Source of the DNA: Acetobacteraceae bacterium
GTDB lineage: Bacteria; Pseudomonadota; Alphaproteobacteria; Acetobacterales; Acetobacteraceae
Reading direction: 5' to 3'
Assembly (NCBI GenBank): GCA_020848935.1
Contig: JADLHF010000119.1
Location: 1 to 33,270 of the forward strand
Length of the DNA: 33,270 bases
Shown: piece after piece, positions 1 through 7,285 of the stretch
How the letters are laid out: every line of letters begins with the position of its first letter
How positions within the stretch are numbered: position 1 is the stretch's first letter
Notes under the pieces: generated by a model
What the model was told of the DNA's origin: nothing
The model's database searches: none
What the model saw: only the letters and a program-made list of their open reading frames with translations
Program-made: the position numbers and the translations under genes

Positions 1-48
1 CCCGCTTCCCTGGGTCCCCGCTTCCCTGGGTCCCCGCTTCCCTGGGTC
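1..48. repeat. Three tandem copies of a 16-bp repeat
   Basis: The unit cccgcttccctgggtc occurs three times in succession with no mismatch, and the last copy overlaps the stop codon (47-49) of the peroxiredoxin gene on the minus strand. The array begins at the window edge, so its true copy number is unknown. It has no spacers and is not a CRISPR. It could be a variable-number tandem repeat or an assembly artefact. Confidence 0.9.
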
Positions 49-526
49 AGAGTGCTGCGAGCACCGCCTCGGCGCGGCTGACATCGAAGCCGCCGGCCGA
101 TTCCACCGCCAGATGGGTGACGCGGCCATCCTGCGCCACCAGGGCGAAGCGCTGGCTGCGCACGCCCATGCCGCGGGCCACCAGGTCCAGTTCCAGGCCC
201 AGCGCCTTGGTCAGCGCGGCCGAGCCATCGGACAGCATGGTGATCTTGTCGCCGGTGCCCTGTTCGCGGCCCCAGGCACCCATGACGAAGCCGTCGTTCA
301 CCGCCATGCACACCACCTCGTCGACCCCCTTGGCCTTCAGCGCGTCGAAGTTCTGCACGTAGCCCGGCAGGTGCTTGGCGCTGCAGGTGGGTGTGAACGC
401 CCCCGGCACCGCGAACATCACCACCTTGCGGCCCTTGAAGATCTCGTCGGTGGTCACCGGCTTCGGCCCGTCCGCCGTTGCCTTCGTCAGCGTCATCGAG
501 GGAATCTGGTCGCCTACCTTGATCAT
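47..526 (-). CDS. Peroxiredoxin, Prx5/AhpE-like redoxin
   Basis: Predicted thiol peroxidase of 159 residues that would reduce hydrogen peroxide and alkyl hydroperoxides in the cytoplasm. The Prx5-type motif PGAFTPTCS lies near residue 47-55 and its cysteine is the expected peroxidatic residue. The fold continues through VCMAVNDGFVMGAWG and ends in a typical short C-terminus. The ATG at 524-526 is chosen because MIKVGDQIPSMTL is the usual family N-terminus and AGGA lies just upstream; an in-frame ATG at 568 adds 14 unconserved-looking residues. The gene is divergent from yqgE across about 170 bp. A second cysteine is visible (VVCMAVN), so one-Cys versus atypical two-Cys chemistry cannot be decided from sequence alone. 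Confidence 0.9.
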   Translation of the reverse strand: MIKVGDQIPSMTLTKATADGPKPVTTDEIFKGRKVVMFAVPGAFTPTCSAKHLPGYVQNFDALKAKGVDEVVCMAVNDGFVMGAWGREQGTGDKITMLSDGSAALTKALGLELDLVARGMGVRSQRFALVAQDGRVTHLAVESAGGFDVSRAEAVLAAL

Positions 527-695
527 CGGTCCTGTGCCCCATTTGTATTCTGCGATGGCGAACGGCATCGTGCCGTGCCCACCGCCTTCCTAGCCGTGAG
601 CGCGCCCGGTGTCACCACGGCCCGCCAGCCGCGCCGAGCGGCCGAAGCTGGCCCCGACGCTTGCGCTGCCGCCCAACCTGACCAACATAGGCACC

Positions 696-1292
696 ATGGA
701 ACGCAAATCCACCCTCGGCCTGCCCGACGGCCCCTGGTTGACCGGGCAGGTGCTGATTGCCATGCCGGCGCTGGCCGACGGGCCGTTCGCCCGCAGCGTG
801 ATCTACATGTGCGCCCACAACGCCGACGGCGCGATGGGGATCGTGCTGAACCAGCCCCTGGCCAGCCCCAGCTTCGAGGACCTGCTGAAGACCCTCGGCG
901 TGGCCCCGCTGCCGCCGGCGCGCATCATCCGGCTGCATTCCGGCGGCCCGGTCGAGAACGGCCGCGGCTTCGTGCTGCACACCACCGACTGGACCGGCGA
1001 AGGCAGCCTGCGGGTGGATGGCCGCCTGGCGCTGACCGCCAGCCTGGACATCCTGAAGGCGATCGCCCAGGGCGGCGGGCCGGACCAGGGGCTGCTGGCG
1101 CTGGGCTATTCCGGCTGGGGCCCCGGCCAGCTTGACCGCGAGATGCAGGACAACGCCTGGCTGTCGGTTCCGCTGACCGGCGACGACCTGGGCCTGGTGT
1201 TCGACGCCGATCACGCGGGCAAGTGGCAGCGCGCGCTGGCGCGCCTCGGCGTCAACCCGGTGCTGCTGTCCGGCACCGCCGGCCACGCCTGA
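696..1292 (+). CDS. yqgE: YqgE/AlgH family protein (DUF179)
   Basis: Cytoplasmic protein of 198 residues in the YqgE/AlgH family, whose molecular role is still unclear. Family hallmarks are LTGQVLIAMPAL near residue 14, GAMGIVLNQPL, the HSGGPVENGRGFVLH segment, and the C-terminal ALGYSGWGPGQLDREMQDNAWL. The length matches the family. The ATG at 696 gives the conserved N-terminus; an upstream in-frame ATG at 609 would add 29 residues of low-complexity sequence and is rejected. The ribosome-binding site is weak (tagg just upstream). TTGCGC at 661 and AACATA at 684 could form a promoter placing transcription almost at the start codon, but that is speculative. The DUF1194 gene follows after 60 bp. 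Confidence 0.93.
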   Translation: MERKSTLGLPDGPWLTGQVLIAMPALADGPFARSVIYMCAHNADGAMGIVLNQPLASPSFEDLLKTLGVAPLPPARIIRLHSGGPVENGRGFVLHTTDWTGEGSLRVDGRLALTASLDILKAIAQGGGPDQGLLALGYSGWGPGQLDREMQDNAWLSVPLTGDDLGLVFDADHAGKWQRALARLGVNPVLLSGTAGHA

Positions 1293-1352
1293 ACCCGCCC
1301 GGCCCGGGATTCCGCTTGCCGTCGGGGCCGGCATGGGTCCACGCTGGGCGCC

Positions 1353-2138
1353 ATGCGCCGGATCGGCCTGCTGTTCCTGCTCGCATCCCTGCTGCTGCCC
1401 CGCGTGCCGCTGGCCGGGGAGCGGAACGTCGATCTTGCCCTGGTGCTGCTGACCGACGTGTCGCGCAGCGTGGACGCGCCGGAATACGCCCTGATGAAGG
1501 ACGGCTATGCCGCCGCCCTGACCGACCCGCGGGTGCTGGCCGCCATCGCCGGCGGGCCGCAGGCCGCGATCGCCATCCTGTATGTGGAATTCGCCGGCGC
1601 GCAGGAGGTGCGCACGCTGGTGGAATGGAGCGTGGTCAGCGATGCCGCCACCGCCGCCGCCTTTGCCGCGCGGGTGCAGCAGGCGCCGCGCGCCTTCTGG
1701 GGCCGCACCTCGATCTCCGCCGGCATCGACCATGCGATGGCCGCCCTGCTCCGTGACCTCGACTCCGCGGGGATCGCGGCGGACCGGCTGGTGATCGACG
1801 TCTGCGGCGACGGCACCAACAACAGCGGCCGCGAAGCCACCGCCGCGCGCGACGAGGCGGTGGCCGCCGGCGTCACCATCAATGCCCTGGTGATCCACAG
1901 CGACCCGGCCAATGCCTGGATCGCCGCGCATGTGAACCCGCCGGGCGGGCTGACCGCCTGGTTCCGCGACAATGTCATCGGCGGCCTCGGCCCCTTCGTG
2001 CTGGAGGTCGAGGATTTCGCCAGCTTCGGCCACGGCATGACCCGCAAGCTGATCAGCGAGATCGCCTCCCGCCGGGATGTCGACCTCGCAGCCGCCGCAC
2101 GAAGGGGTGTGCGGCGCGCCCCGGCTACAAGCCGATGA
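1353..2138 (+). CDS. DUF1194 secreted protein with von Willebrand A-like fold
   Basis: Protein of 261 residues. It begins with a cleavable signal peptide (MRRIGLLFLLASLLLPRVPLAG, predicted cut near residue 22), so it is probably periplasmic. The mature part starts with VDLALVLLTDVSRSVD, where D-x-S-x-S is a metal-ion-dependent adhesion site of vWA domains, and continues with IDVCGDGTNNSGR and GVTINALVIHSDP, typical of DUF1194. The biological role of this family is not established; metal-dependent protein binding is inferred from the vWA fold. The 3' end overlaps the convergently transcribed glycosyltransferase by 14 bp. No strong ribosome-binding site is seen before the ATG at 1353. Confidence 0.88.
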   Translation: MRRIGLLFLLASLLLPRVPLAGERNVDLALVLLTDVSRSVDAPEYALMKDGYAAALTDPRVLAAIAGGPQAAIAILYVEFAGAQEVRTLVEWSVVSDAATAAAFAARVQQAPRAFWGRTSISAGIDHAMAALLRDLDSAGIAADRLVIDVCGDGTNNSGREATAARDEAVAAGVTINALVIHSDPANAWIAAHVNPPGGLTAWFRDNVIGGLGPFVLEVEDFASFGHGMTRKLISEIASRRDVDLAAAARRGVRRAPATSR

Positions 2139-3237
2139 GGTCCAGGGTGCGCGCGACGATGCGGGTTTCGTCATATTCTTCGCGCGCCCGCGCCAGGCCG
2201 GCCGCACCCATGCGGGCGCGCAGCGCGGGGTCTTCGGTCAGGCGGCGCAGGGCGGCGGCCAGGGCGGCCGCGTCGCGGGTCGGCACCAGCAGGCCGGTCT
2301 GCTCCGGCACCACCTGTTCGCGCGGGCCATGGATATCGGTGGCAACAACCGGCAGGCCGGTCAGCATCGCCTCGATCACCGACATCGGCAGGCCCTCGAA
2401 ATGGCTGGGCAGGACGAAGATGTCGGCGGCGGCCAGAACATCGGCAACGTCGTTGCGGTAGCCCAGCAGGCGCAGCCGCCCGGTCGCGGCAAAGCGCGCG
2501 AAATGCGGGCGGAGATCGGCGCCGCGGTCGCTGGGCAGCCGGTCGCCGACCACCCACAGTTCGGCCGGCACCTCGCGCATCGCCTCCAGCAGCTCGATGT
2601 AGCCCTTGTACACCACGACGCGGGAGACGATGACAACGGCGATAGTGGACTCCGCCACACCCAGCGCGGCGCGCAGCCGGGCGCGGGTGGCGGGGGCCGG
2701 GCGGAACTGGGCGGGGTCGCGGCCATTGCCGATCGCCACCGCGCCACGGTGGATGCGCAGCCGCCTAGCGTTGCCGGCCTCCTCGCGGGAAACGTTCATG
2801 TACACGTCCGTCAGGCGGCCGCCGACCCACTCCATGGCAAAACCGCCGGCGCGGCGCAGCCAGGACCCCTCCTGGTTGAACAGGTAGCCGTGGCATGTGT
2901 AGGCAACCCGGGGCACGCCAGCCACGCGCGCGGCCAGGCGGGCGATGAAGCCGGAAATCGGCATATGGGCATGGACGATGTCCGGCCGCTCGCGCCGGAT
3001 CAGGGCAACCATCTCCCAAAAGGCCCGCCAATGCGCGCGCGGCGACAGCGAGCGGGCAAAGGGCAGCGGCTCAACCCGGAAACCCTCGGCCCGCACGGCG
3101 TCAAGATGGCCGCCCTCGGCACAAACGCCGACAACCTCGTGACCGCGGGCGCGAATGGCGCGCATCAGGGGCAGCAGGAACTGGCGCAGCGAGAAATCGA
3201 CGTTGGTGACTTCCAGGACCTTCAGCGGGGGGGTCAT
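2125..3237 (-). CDS. Family 4 (GT-B) glycosyltransferase
   Basis: Predicted cytoplasmic glycosyltransferase of 370 residues that would move a sugar from a nucleotide donor to a polysaccharide or lipid-linked acceptor. The N-terminal Rossmann half starts LKVLEVTNVDFSLRQFLLPL and includes PDIVHAHMPISGFIARL and YTCHGYLFN. The C-terminal GT4 domain has the EX7E motif in EGLPMSVIEAM near residue 300, followed by GLPVVATDIHGPREQV. No transmembrane segment is visible. The upstream region is repeat pair R1, which separates it from the heparinase-rpe unit. No clear Shine-Dalgarno precedes the ATG at 3235-3237, so the start is moderately certain. The sugar specificity cannot be read from the sequence; capsule, exopolysaccharide or LPS are all possible. 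Confidence 0.9.
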   Translation of the reverse strand: MTPPLKVLEVTNVDFSLRQFLLPLMRAIRARGHEVVGVCAEGGHLDAVRAEGFRVEPLPFARSLSPRAHWRAFWEMVALIRRERPDIVHAHMPISGFIARLAARVAGVPRVAYTCHGYLFNQEGSWLRRAGGFAMEWVGGRLTDVYMNVSREEAGNARRLRIHRGAVAIGNGRDPAQFRPAPATRARLRAALGVAESTIAVVIVSRVVVYKGYIELLEAMREVPAELWVVGDRLPSDRGADLRPHFARFAATGRLRLLGYRNDVADVLAAADIFVLPSHFEGLPMSVIEAMLTGLPVVATDIHGPREQVVPEQTGLLVPTRDAAALAAALRRLTEDPALRARMGAAGLARAREEYDETRIVARTLDLIGL

Positions 3238-3249
3238 GGGAAGGGTGGG

Positions 3250-3431
3250 AAGAAAGAAGACTTCTTTTTGTGAACAAAAAGAAGCAAGAAAACTTCATTC
3301 ATTGCTGTGGGGGCGAGGGCACGGCGCCACTCCCGACCCCCATCTGTTGCCGACAGGGCGACAAAGTTTCCATCCCTCCAGCGAATGAAGTTTTTTTGCT
3401 TCTTTTTGTTCACAAAAAGAAGACCTTCCTT
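3250..3431. repeat. Paired AT-rich inverted repeat R1
   Basis: Left arm is about 3250-3303 and right arm 3384-3431; each is the reverse complement of the other over roughly 45 bp. Inside each arm is a hairpin, at 3261-3284 and 3399-3422, of form CTTCTTTTTG-TGAA-CAAAAAGAAG (read outward to inward). The outer end carries AAGGAAG-like sequence. The GC-rich interior of about 80 bp has no recognised gene. The right arm ends 15 bases before the heparinase stop codon, which suits a terminator for that gene; the left arm lies just upstream of the glycosyltransferase start. There is no transposase or obvious target duplication. Confidence 0.9.
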
Positions 3432-3446
3432 ACCCTACTGTATTCT

Positions 3447-5048
3447 TCACCCAACCCGCGTAATGGCCCATCGCACCTGTTGCGGGCCATCCTGGCTGGC
3501 GGTGAGCACCACCTGTTCGGCGTGGCGGGGTTTCGGCCCACCGAGATAGACGCTTTCCTGCAGGCTGACGCGGGCCCCATCGGCGCGCAGGCGCCAGCCG
3601 CCGCCGGAGGGCAGGCGCAACAGCACCGCCTCGCCGTCCTGTTGCATGCTGGCTTCCACGGTGGGGTGGAGGTGGAAGCGCACCACGAAGGGCTGCGGGC
3701 TGGCCGCTTCCACGGCGTCTTCGCCGCGGATGTCCTCGCCGCTTTCCGAGACGTAGATGCGCCGGTGGTGGACGGCGCCGAACGGCGCCCGCCAGCCGTC
3801 GTGGCTGGCGTGCAGCCAATGGGCGGCGCCGGATTCCTGGCGCGTGACCTCGACATGTTCGGGCCGCCGGCCAAGCCCGTCGGGGCGCAGCTCGGCCGAG
3901 CTGGTCTCGGCGATCACCAGGGTGGAATGGGCGGCGGTGGCGCGGCAGGCGTCGCGCCATTCGGTGCCTGCGCCGCGGGCGGAACCACAATTGACGATCA
4001 GCCGCTCGCGGCCGATCGACAGCTCGAAGGCCAGCGTGCCGGCATGGGCGCAGCGGTCGAGCTTGGCCGGCGCCGGGGCGCCGCAATCCATGATCAGCAC
4101 GGTGCGCCCGGTCTGCAGGCGGTGGAAGCCGCCCTCGGGCAGTTGCGAAGGCATGCGCCCGGCCCGCCCGGCCTGGGCCAGCACCGCCTCGATCCGCGTC
4201 GCGGAGTCCTCGCGCGAGCCGTTGAACAGCGCCAGGCCGCCATCGCCGTGGCGCAACAGCCGCAGGGCCGGGCCCATGCGCTCGATGGCACGGGCCAGCG
4301 GTTCCGGCGCCGGCGCCTGGGCCGCCTGCAACAGGGCGCGGATCTCCACCAGGTCCATCAACACGGCCATCTGCTGGGCAGGGGAGCGCTCGCAATGGCA
4401 GCCATCGGGCAGGATCTGCCGGTTGAGCTCCTGCGGCAGCACGCGCAGCGCCCGGGTGAGAAAGGCGGCGTGTTCCGGCAGCGCCACCGCCGCGGCTATC
4501 AGGCCCTTGACCGCGGTCAAGGCGCGCGCGTCCAGCTCCTCGGCCGGCAGGGCGGCCGCCAGGATGCGGGCATCGCCCACCAGCCGGGCCATCATGCGCT
4601 GGCGAAAGGCATCGTCGGCCGAGGCGGCGAAGAAGTCGTACTGGCCCAGCCAGGCGGTGATGCGGGCGCCCACCACATCCGGCCGGTCGGCGATCCGGTC
4701 CAGCTCGGCCTCGCCGATCCAGTCCGAGACCAGGGCGCGGGCGCGCATGCGGGCGGCATCGGTGCCCAGTGCCCGCAGGTCGCGCAGCCAGGTGAAGCCA
4801 TGCAGGGCGGCGCGCAGCACGGCATTGCCGGGCGCCGCGACGAAGCCGCCCGGCCGCAGCGCAATCCCGCCACCGTCCAGCAGCAGCTCGCCACGCATCA
4901 CCACCGTGCCCTGCTCGTGATCGCCGAGCCAGGGATCGCGCACCGGCTGGGCGGGGGCATCGGGCACCCGGGCCATGCGCAGGCTGGGCAGCTTGGCGAG
5001 CTGCCGCCGCGCGTCGCGCAGCCAGGAGCCGGGCGTGATGCCCTTCAT
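3447..5048 (-). CDS. Heparinase II/III family protein
   Basis: Protein of 533 residues with an alpha-helical N-terminal part (residues about 1-300) and a C-terminal heparinase II/III-like beta-sandwich domain. Recognisable segments are HGFTWLRDLRALG, WLGQYDFFAASAD, LPEGGFHRLQTGRTVLIMDCG, then AHAGTLAFELSIGRERLIVNCG, whose histidine lies in a region usually important in this family. Family members are polysaccharide lyases or related surface-glycan proteins; the substrate here is unknown, and no clear signal peptide is seen at the chosen start. The ATG at 5046-5048 overlaps the rpe stop as ATGA, so the two genes are translationally coupled. The same rsmB / rpe / heparinase neighbourhood is, from memory, common in Alphaproteobacteria. 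Repeat pair R1 follows the stop. Confidence 0.87.
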   Translation of the reverse strand: MKGITPGSWLRDARRQLAKLPSLRMARVPDAPAQPVRDPWLGDHEQGTVVMRGELLLDGGGIALRPGGFVAAPGNAVLRAALHGFTWLRDLRALGTDAARMRARALVSDWIGEAELDRIADRPDVVGARITAWLGQYDFFAASADDAFRQRMMARLVGDARILAAALPAEELDARALTAVKGLIAAAVALPEHAAFLTRALRVLPQELNRQILPDGCHCERSPAQQMAVLMDLVEIRALLQAAQAPAPEPLARAIERMGPALRLLRHGDGGLALFNGSREDSATRIEAVLAQAGRAGRMPSQLPEGGFHRLQTGRTVLIMDCGAPAPAKLDRCAHAGTLAFELSIGRERLIVNCGSARGAGTEWRDACRATAAHSTLVIAETSSAELRPDGLGRRPEHVEVTRQESGAAHWLHASHDGWRAPFGAVHHRRIYVSESGEDIRGEDAVEAASPQPFVVRFHLHPTVEASMQQDGEAVLLRLPSGGGWRLRADGARVSLQESVYLGGPKPRHAEQVVLTASQDGPQQVRWAITRVG

Positions 5049-5713
5049 GCCGGCAGGCTCCGCAGGCCGGCGATCGCGGCGGCATAGTCCGGGGCGGCGA
5101 AGATCGCGGTGCCGGCCACCAGCACGTCGGCCCCGGCGGCAATCACCAGCGGCGCGGTGGCGGGCGTGATGCCGCCATCCACCTGCAACCGCACCGCGCG
5201 GCCGGATGCCCGGATGGCCGCGCGCATGGCGGCTATGCGCGGCAACTGGCTGTCGAGGAAGGGTTGGCCGCCAAAGCCCGGGTTCACCGTCATCATCATC
5301 ACGGTATCGCACATGTCGAGCACGGGCAGCACCATCTCGATCGGCGTGGCCGGGTTCAGCACCACGCCGGGCGCGCAGCCCACCGCCCGGATCAGCTGCA
5401 GGCTGCGATGCAGATGCGGCCCGGCCTCGGGGTGGATGCTGATCCGGTCCGCGCCCGCCTCGGCGAAGGCGGGAATATAGGCATCGACCGGCGCGATCAT
5501 CAGGTGAACGTCGAACGGCAGTGCGCAATGCGGCTTCAGCTTCGCGATCACCGGCGGCCCGAAGCTGATGTTGGGCACGAAATGCCCGTCCATGATGTCC
5601 AGATGCAGCCAGTCGGCACCAGCGGCAGCCACGGCGCGCAACTCCTCGCCGGCACGCGCGAAATCGGCCGCCAGCAGGCTGGGGGCGACCAGGATGGGGA
5701 CTGGGGACTGCAT
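5045..5713 (-). CDS. rpe: Ribulose-phosphate 3-epimerase
   Basis: Enzyme of 222 residues interconverting D-ribulose 5-phosphate and D-xylulose 5-phosphate in the pentose phosphate and Calvin pathways. The TIM-barrel family pattern is complete: APSLLAADF near the start, the metal-binding LHLDIMDGHFVPNISFGP (residues about 36-53), FDVHLMI, MTVNPGFGGQ and QVDGGI near the C-terminus, then GADVLVAGTAIF for phosphate binding. Length equals the usual 220-230. It is the first gene of a two-gene unit with the heparinase gene, overlapping it by 4 bp. Repeat pair R2 lies immediately upstream and separates it from rsmB. Confidence 0.97.
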   Translation of the reverse strand: MQSPVPILVAPSLLAADFARAGEELRAVAAAGADWLHLDIMDGHFVPNISFGPPVIAKLKPHCALPFDVHLMIAPVDAYIPAFAEAGADRISIHPEAGPHLHRSLQLIRAVGCAPGVVLNPATPIEMVLPVLDMCDTVMMMTVNPGFGGQPFLDSQLPRIAAMRAAIRASGRAVRLQVDGGITPATAPLVIAAGADVLVAGTAIFAAPDYAAAIAGLRSLPA

Positions 5714-5754
5714 GGATGGGTTCTAGCCAGAGGACTCCTGGGACAGCAAGCGGG

Positions 5755-5895
5755 AGGAAGGAAGAATGTTCTTTTTTGAAAAAAAGAACCAAAAAACCTT
5801 CACTCCTTGGAGTGTGGGGGCGCCCTGCTGCCTCACGACGAACAATGGTCGAAGTCTTTTTTCTTCTTTTTCTTCAGAAAAAGAAGACCTTCCTG
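5755..5895. repeat. Paired AT-rich inverted repeat R2
   Basis: Left arm about 5755-5805 with hairpin GTTCTTTTTTGAAAAAAAGAAC at 5768-5789, here split as a 4-bp GTTC/GAAC end plus a T/A stem; right arm about 5851-5895 with a CTTC/GAAG hairpin at 5863-5886 whose loop is closed by C-G. The two arms belong to different subtypes. The interior carries a small palindrome, cactccttggagtg (5801-5814). It sits between the rpe start and the rsmB stop, both on minus, and ends 7 bases from the rsmB stop codon. Confidence 0.9.
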
Positions 5896-5902
5896 AAAAC
5901 CC

Positions 5903-7114
5903 CTACACCCGCACCAACCCGGCGATGAAAAACCCATCCATCCCCCCCATCATCGCCGGCGTGGTCCGCACGCAACCCTCTCGCGTCAGGGCCTGCGGCA
6001 CCGGGCAGCCGGTGATGGCCACGCCCCGCAACGGAAGGCTGGCCAGCGCCGCGGCGATGCGCTCGGGCCCCTCCTCGGGTTGCAGCGAGCAGACGGCATA
6101 GACCAGGCGCCCGCCGGGCCGGAGCATGGCGCAGGCAGCTTCCAGCAGGCGGTCCTGCTGCGCCGCCATGGCCGCGACATCGCGCGGCCGGCGCAGATGC
6201 AGGATCTCCGGGTGCCGCCTTATCGTCCCGGTGGCGGTGCACGGCGCGTCCAGCAGCACGGCGTCGAACGCGCCATCCGGCCGCCAGGTCGCCGCGTCAG
6301 CCTCCACCACCGTGGCACTCAGCCGCAAACGGCCAAGATTCTCGCGCAGCCGCCCCAGCCGCGCCGGGTTCTGCTCCACCGCGGTCACATCGGCCCCGGC
6401 CGCGGCAAGCTGCGCGGTCTTGCCACCGGGTGCGGCACAGAGATCGGCAATGCGCTCGCCCGGCCGCGCCGCAAGCACCAGGGCCGGCAGCGCGGCGGCC
6501 GCGTCCTGAACCCAGAAGTCACCCGCGGCAAACCCGGGCAACTCGGCAACCCGGGTTCCCGGGGGATACCGCCAGGACCCCGTCGGCAGCGCCACCCCAC
6601 CCGGCGGCGCCACCGCGCCCGGCTTCAGGCTCAGATCGATCGCGGCCTCGTGCTGATGCGCCTCGGCGATCGCCCGCGCGTCACGCCCCCAACTCGCCCA
6701 CAGCCAGGGCGGCGTATCCAGGCGCGGCGAATCCAGCCCCTCCAGGCTGGCCACCGCCACCTTGCGCAGCACCGCATTGACCAGCCCGGTAAACGGCGCC
6801 AGCCCGCGCGCACGGGCCAGCCCGACCGCCGTGGCAACGGCCGCATGGGCCGGCGTCCCCAGCAACAGCAGCGCCGCCGCCCCCAGCCGCAGCACGGCCC
6901 GCACCGGATCGGGCGGCGCCTTGCGCAGAAACGGCTCCAGCACCGCATCCAGCGTCCCCGCCCGGCGCAGCACCGCGGCCGCCAGCCGATGCGCCGCAGC
7001 CCGATCGCGCGGGTCGATGGCGGGAAGGCCGGCCAGCGCCTCGTCCAGCGTGCGGCGCTTCTCCAGCACGGCGTTCAACAGATCGAAGGCGGCCAGGCGG
7101 GTGGGGTCGGGCAT
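5903..7114 (-). CDS. rsmB: RsmB/NOP family rRNA (cytosine-C5) methyltransferase
   Basis: Protein of 403 residues predicted to methylate C5 of a cytosine in 16S rRNA (m5C967 in E. coli numbering) with S-adenosylmethionine. Residues about 1-135 form the NusB-like RNA-binding domain (TRLAAFDLLNAVLEKRRTLDEAL). The methyltransferase domain contains IADLCAAPGGKTAQLA for SAM binding, and both family cysteines are visible, in DAPCTATG and in YAVCSLQPEE, the latter being the expected nucleophile. The ATG at 7112-7114 is preferred because MPDPTRLAAFDLL matches the family; an in-frame upstream ATG at 7150 would add 12 residues (MLLFVHKKKTSL) read from repeat arm R3. The start lies directly against that arm, so the leader includes repeat sequence and no good Shine-Dalgarno is seen. 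Confidence 0.95.
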   Translation of the reverse strand: MPDPTRLAAFDLLNAVLEKRRTLDEALAGLPAIDPRDRAAAHRLAAAVLRRAGTLDAVLEPFLRKAPPDPVRAVLRLGAAALLLLGTPAHAAVATAVGLARARGLAPFTGLVNAVLRKVAVASLEGLDSPRLDTPPWLWASWGRDARAIAEAHQHEAAIDLSLKPGAVAPPGGVALPTGSWRYPPGTRVAELPGFAAGDFWVQDAAAALPALVLAARPGERIADLCAAPGGKTAQLAAAGADVTAVEQNPARLGRLRENLGRLRLSATVVEADAATWRPDGAFDAVLLDAPCTATGTIRRHPEILHLRRPRDVAAMAAQQDRLLEAACAMLRPGGRLVYAVCSLQPEEGPERIAAALASLPLRGVAITGCPVPQALTREGCVRTTPAMMGGMDGFFIAGLVRV

Positions 7115-7115
7115 C

Positions 7116-7281
7116 AAGGAAGTCTTCTTTTTGTGAACAAATAGAAGCAAAAAAACTTAATTCCATGGAGGTGATTCAACGCAGCACGGAATACGGCGGC
7201 CAGCAGGGCACCGCCCCCGATCCCGGCAAATCCAGAAAGTTTTTTTGCTTCTTTTTGTTCACAAAAAGAAGACTCTTTCTT
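7116..7281. repeat. Paired AT-rich inverted repeat R3
   Basis: Left arm about 7116-7164 with hairpin at 7124-7147 and right arm about 7234-7281 with hairpin at 7248-7271. Both are of the subtype whose TGAA loop is closed by G-C. The left-arm hairpin has one stem change (aaata instead of aaaaa). The right arm ends 4 bases from the ychF stop codon, and the left arm begins 1 base from the rsmB start codon. The 69-bp GC-rich interior holds no gene. Confidence 0.9.
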
Positions 7282-7285
7282 CACC

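Noticed and set aside
1..48. CRISPR array at the window start
   Set aside because: The 16-bp units are directly adjacent with no spacers.
527..568. N-terminal extension of the peroxiredoxin (MPFAIAEYKWGTGP)
   Set aside because: Family proteins begin at MIKVGDQIP, and AGGA precedes that ATG.
612..2207. Minus-strand 531-aa ORF opposite yqgE and DUF1194
   Set aside because: Complementary-strand artefact; His/Gln/Gly-rich sequence and both plus-strand genes are recognisable families.
3250..3431. Repeat pairs as insertion sequences
   Set aside because: No transposase gene, no visible target-site duplication, and interiors are mostly 25-90 bp; a non-autonomous mobile origin is not excluded.
5049..5792. 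Fused longer form of the heparinase reaching back to 5792
   Set aside because: The extra part is the rpe gene in another frame plus repeat arm R2; the ATGA overlap defines the true start.
7115..7150. rsmB start at 7150
   Set aside because: The added residues are read from repeat arm R3 and are absent from the family's usual N-terminus.
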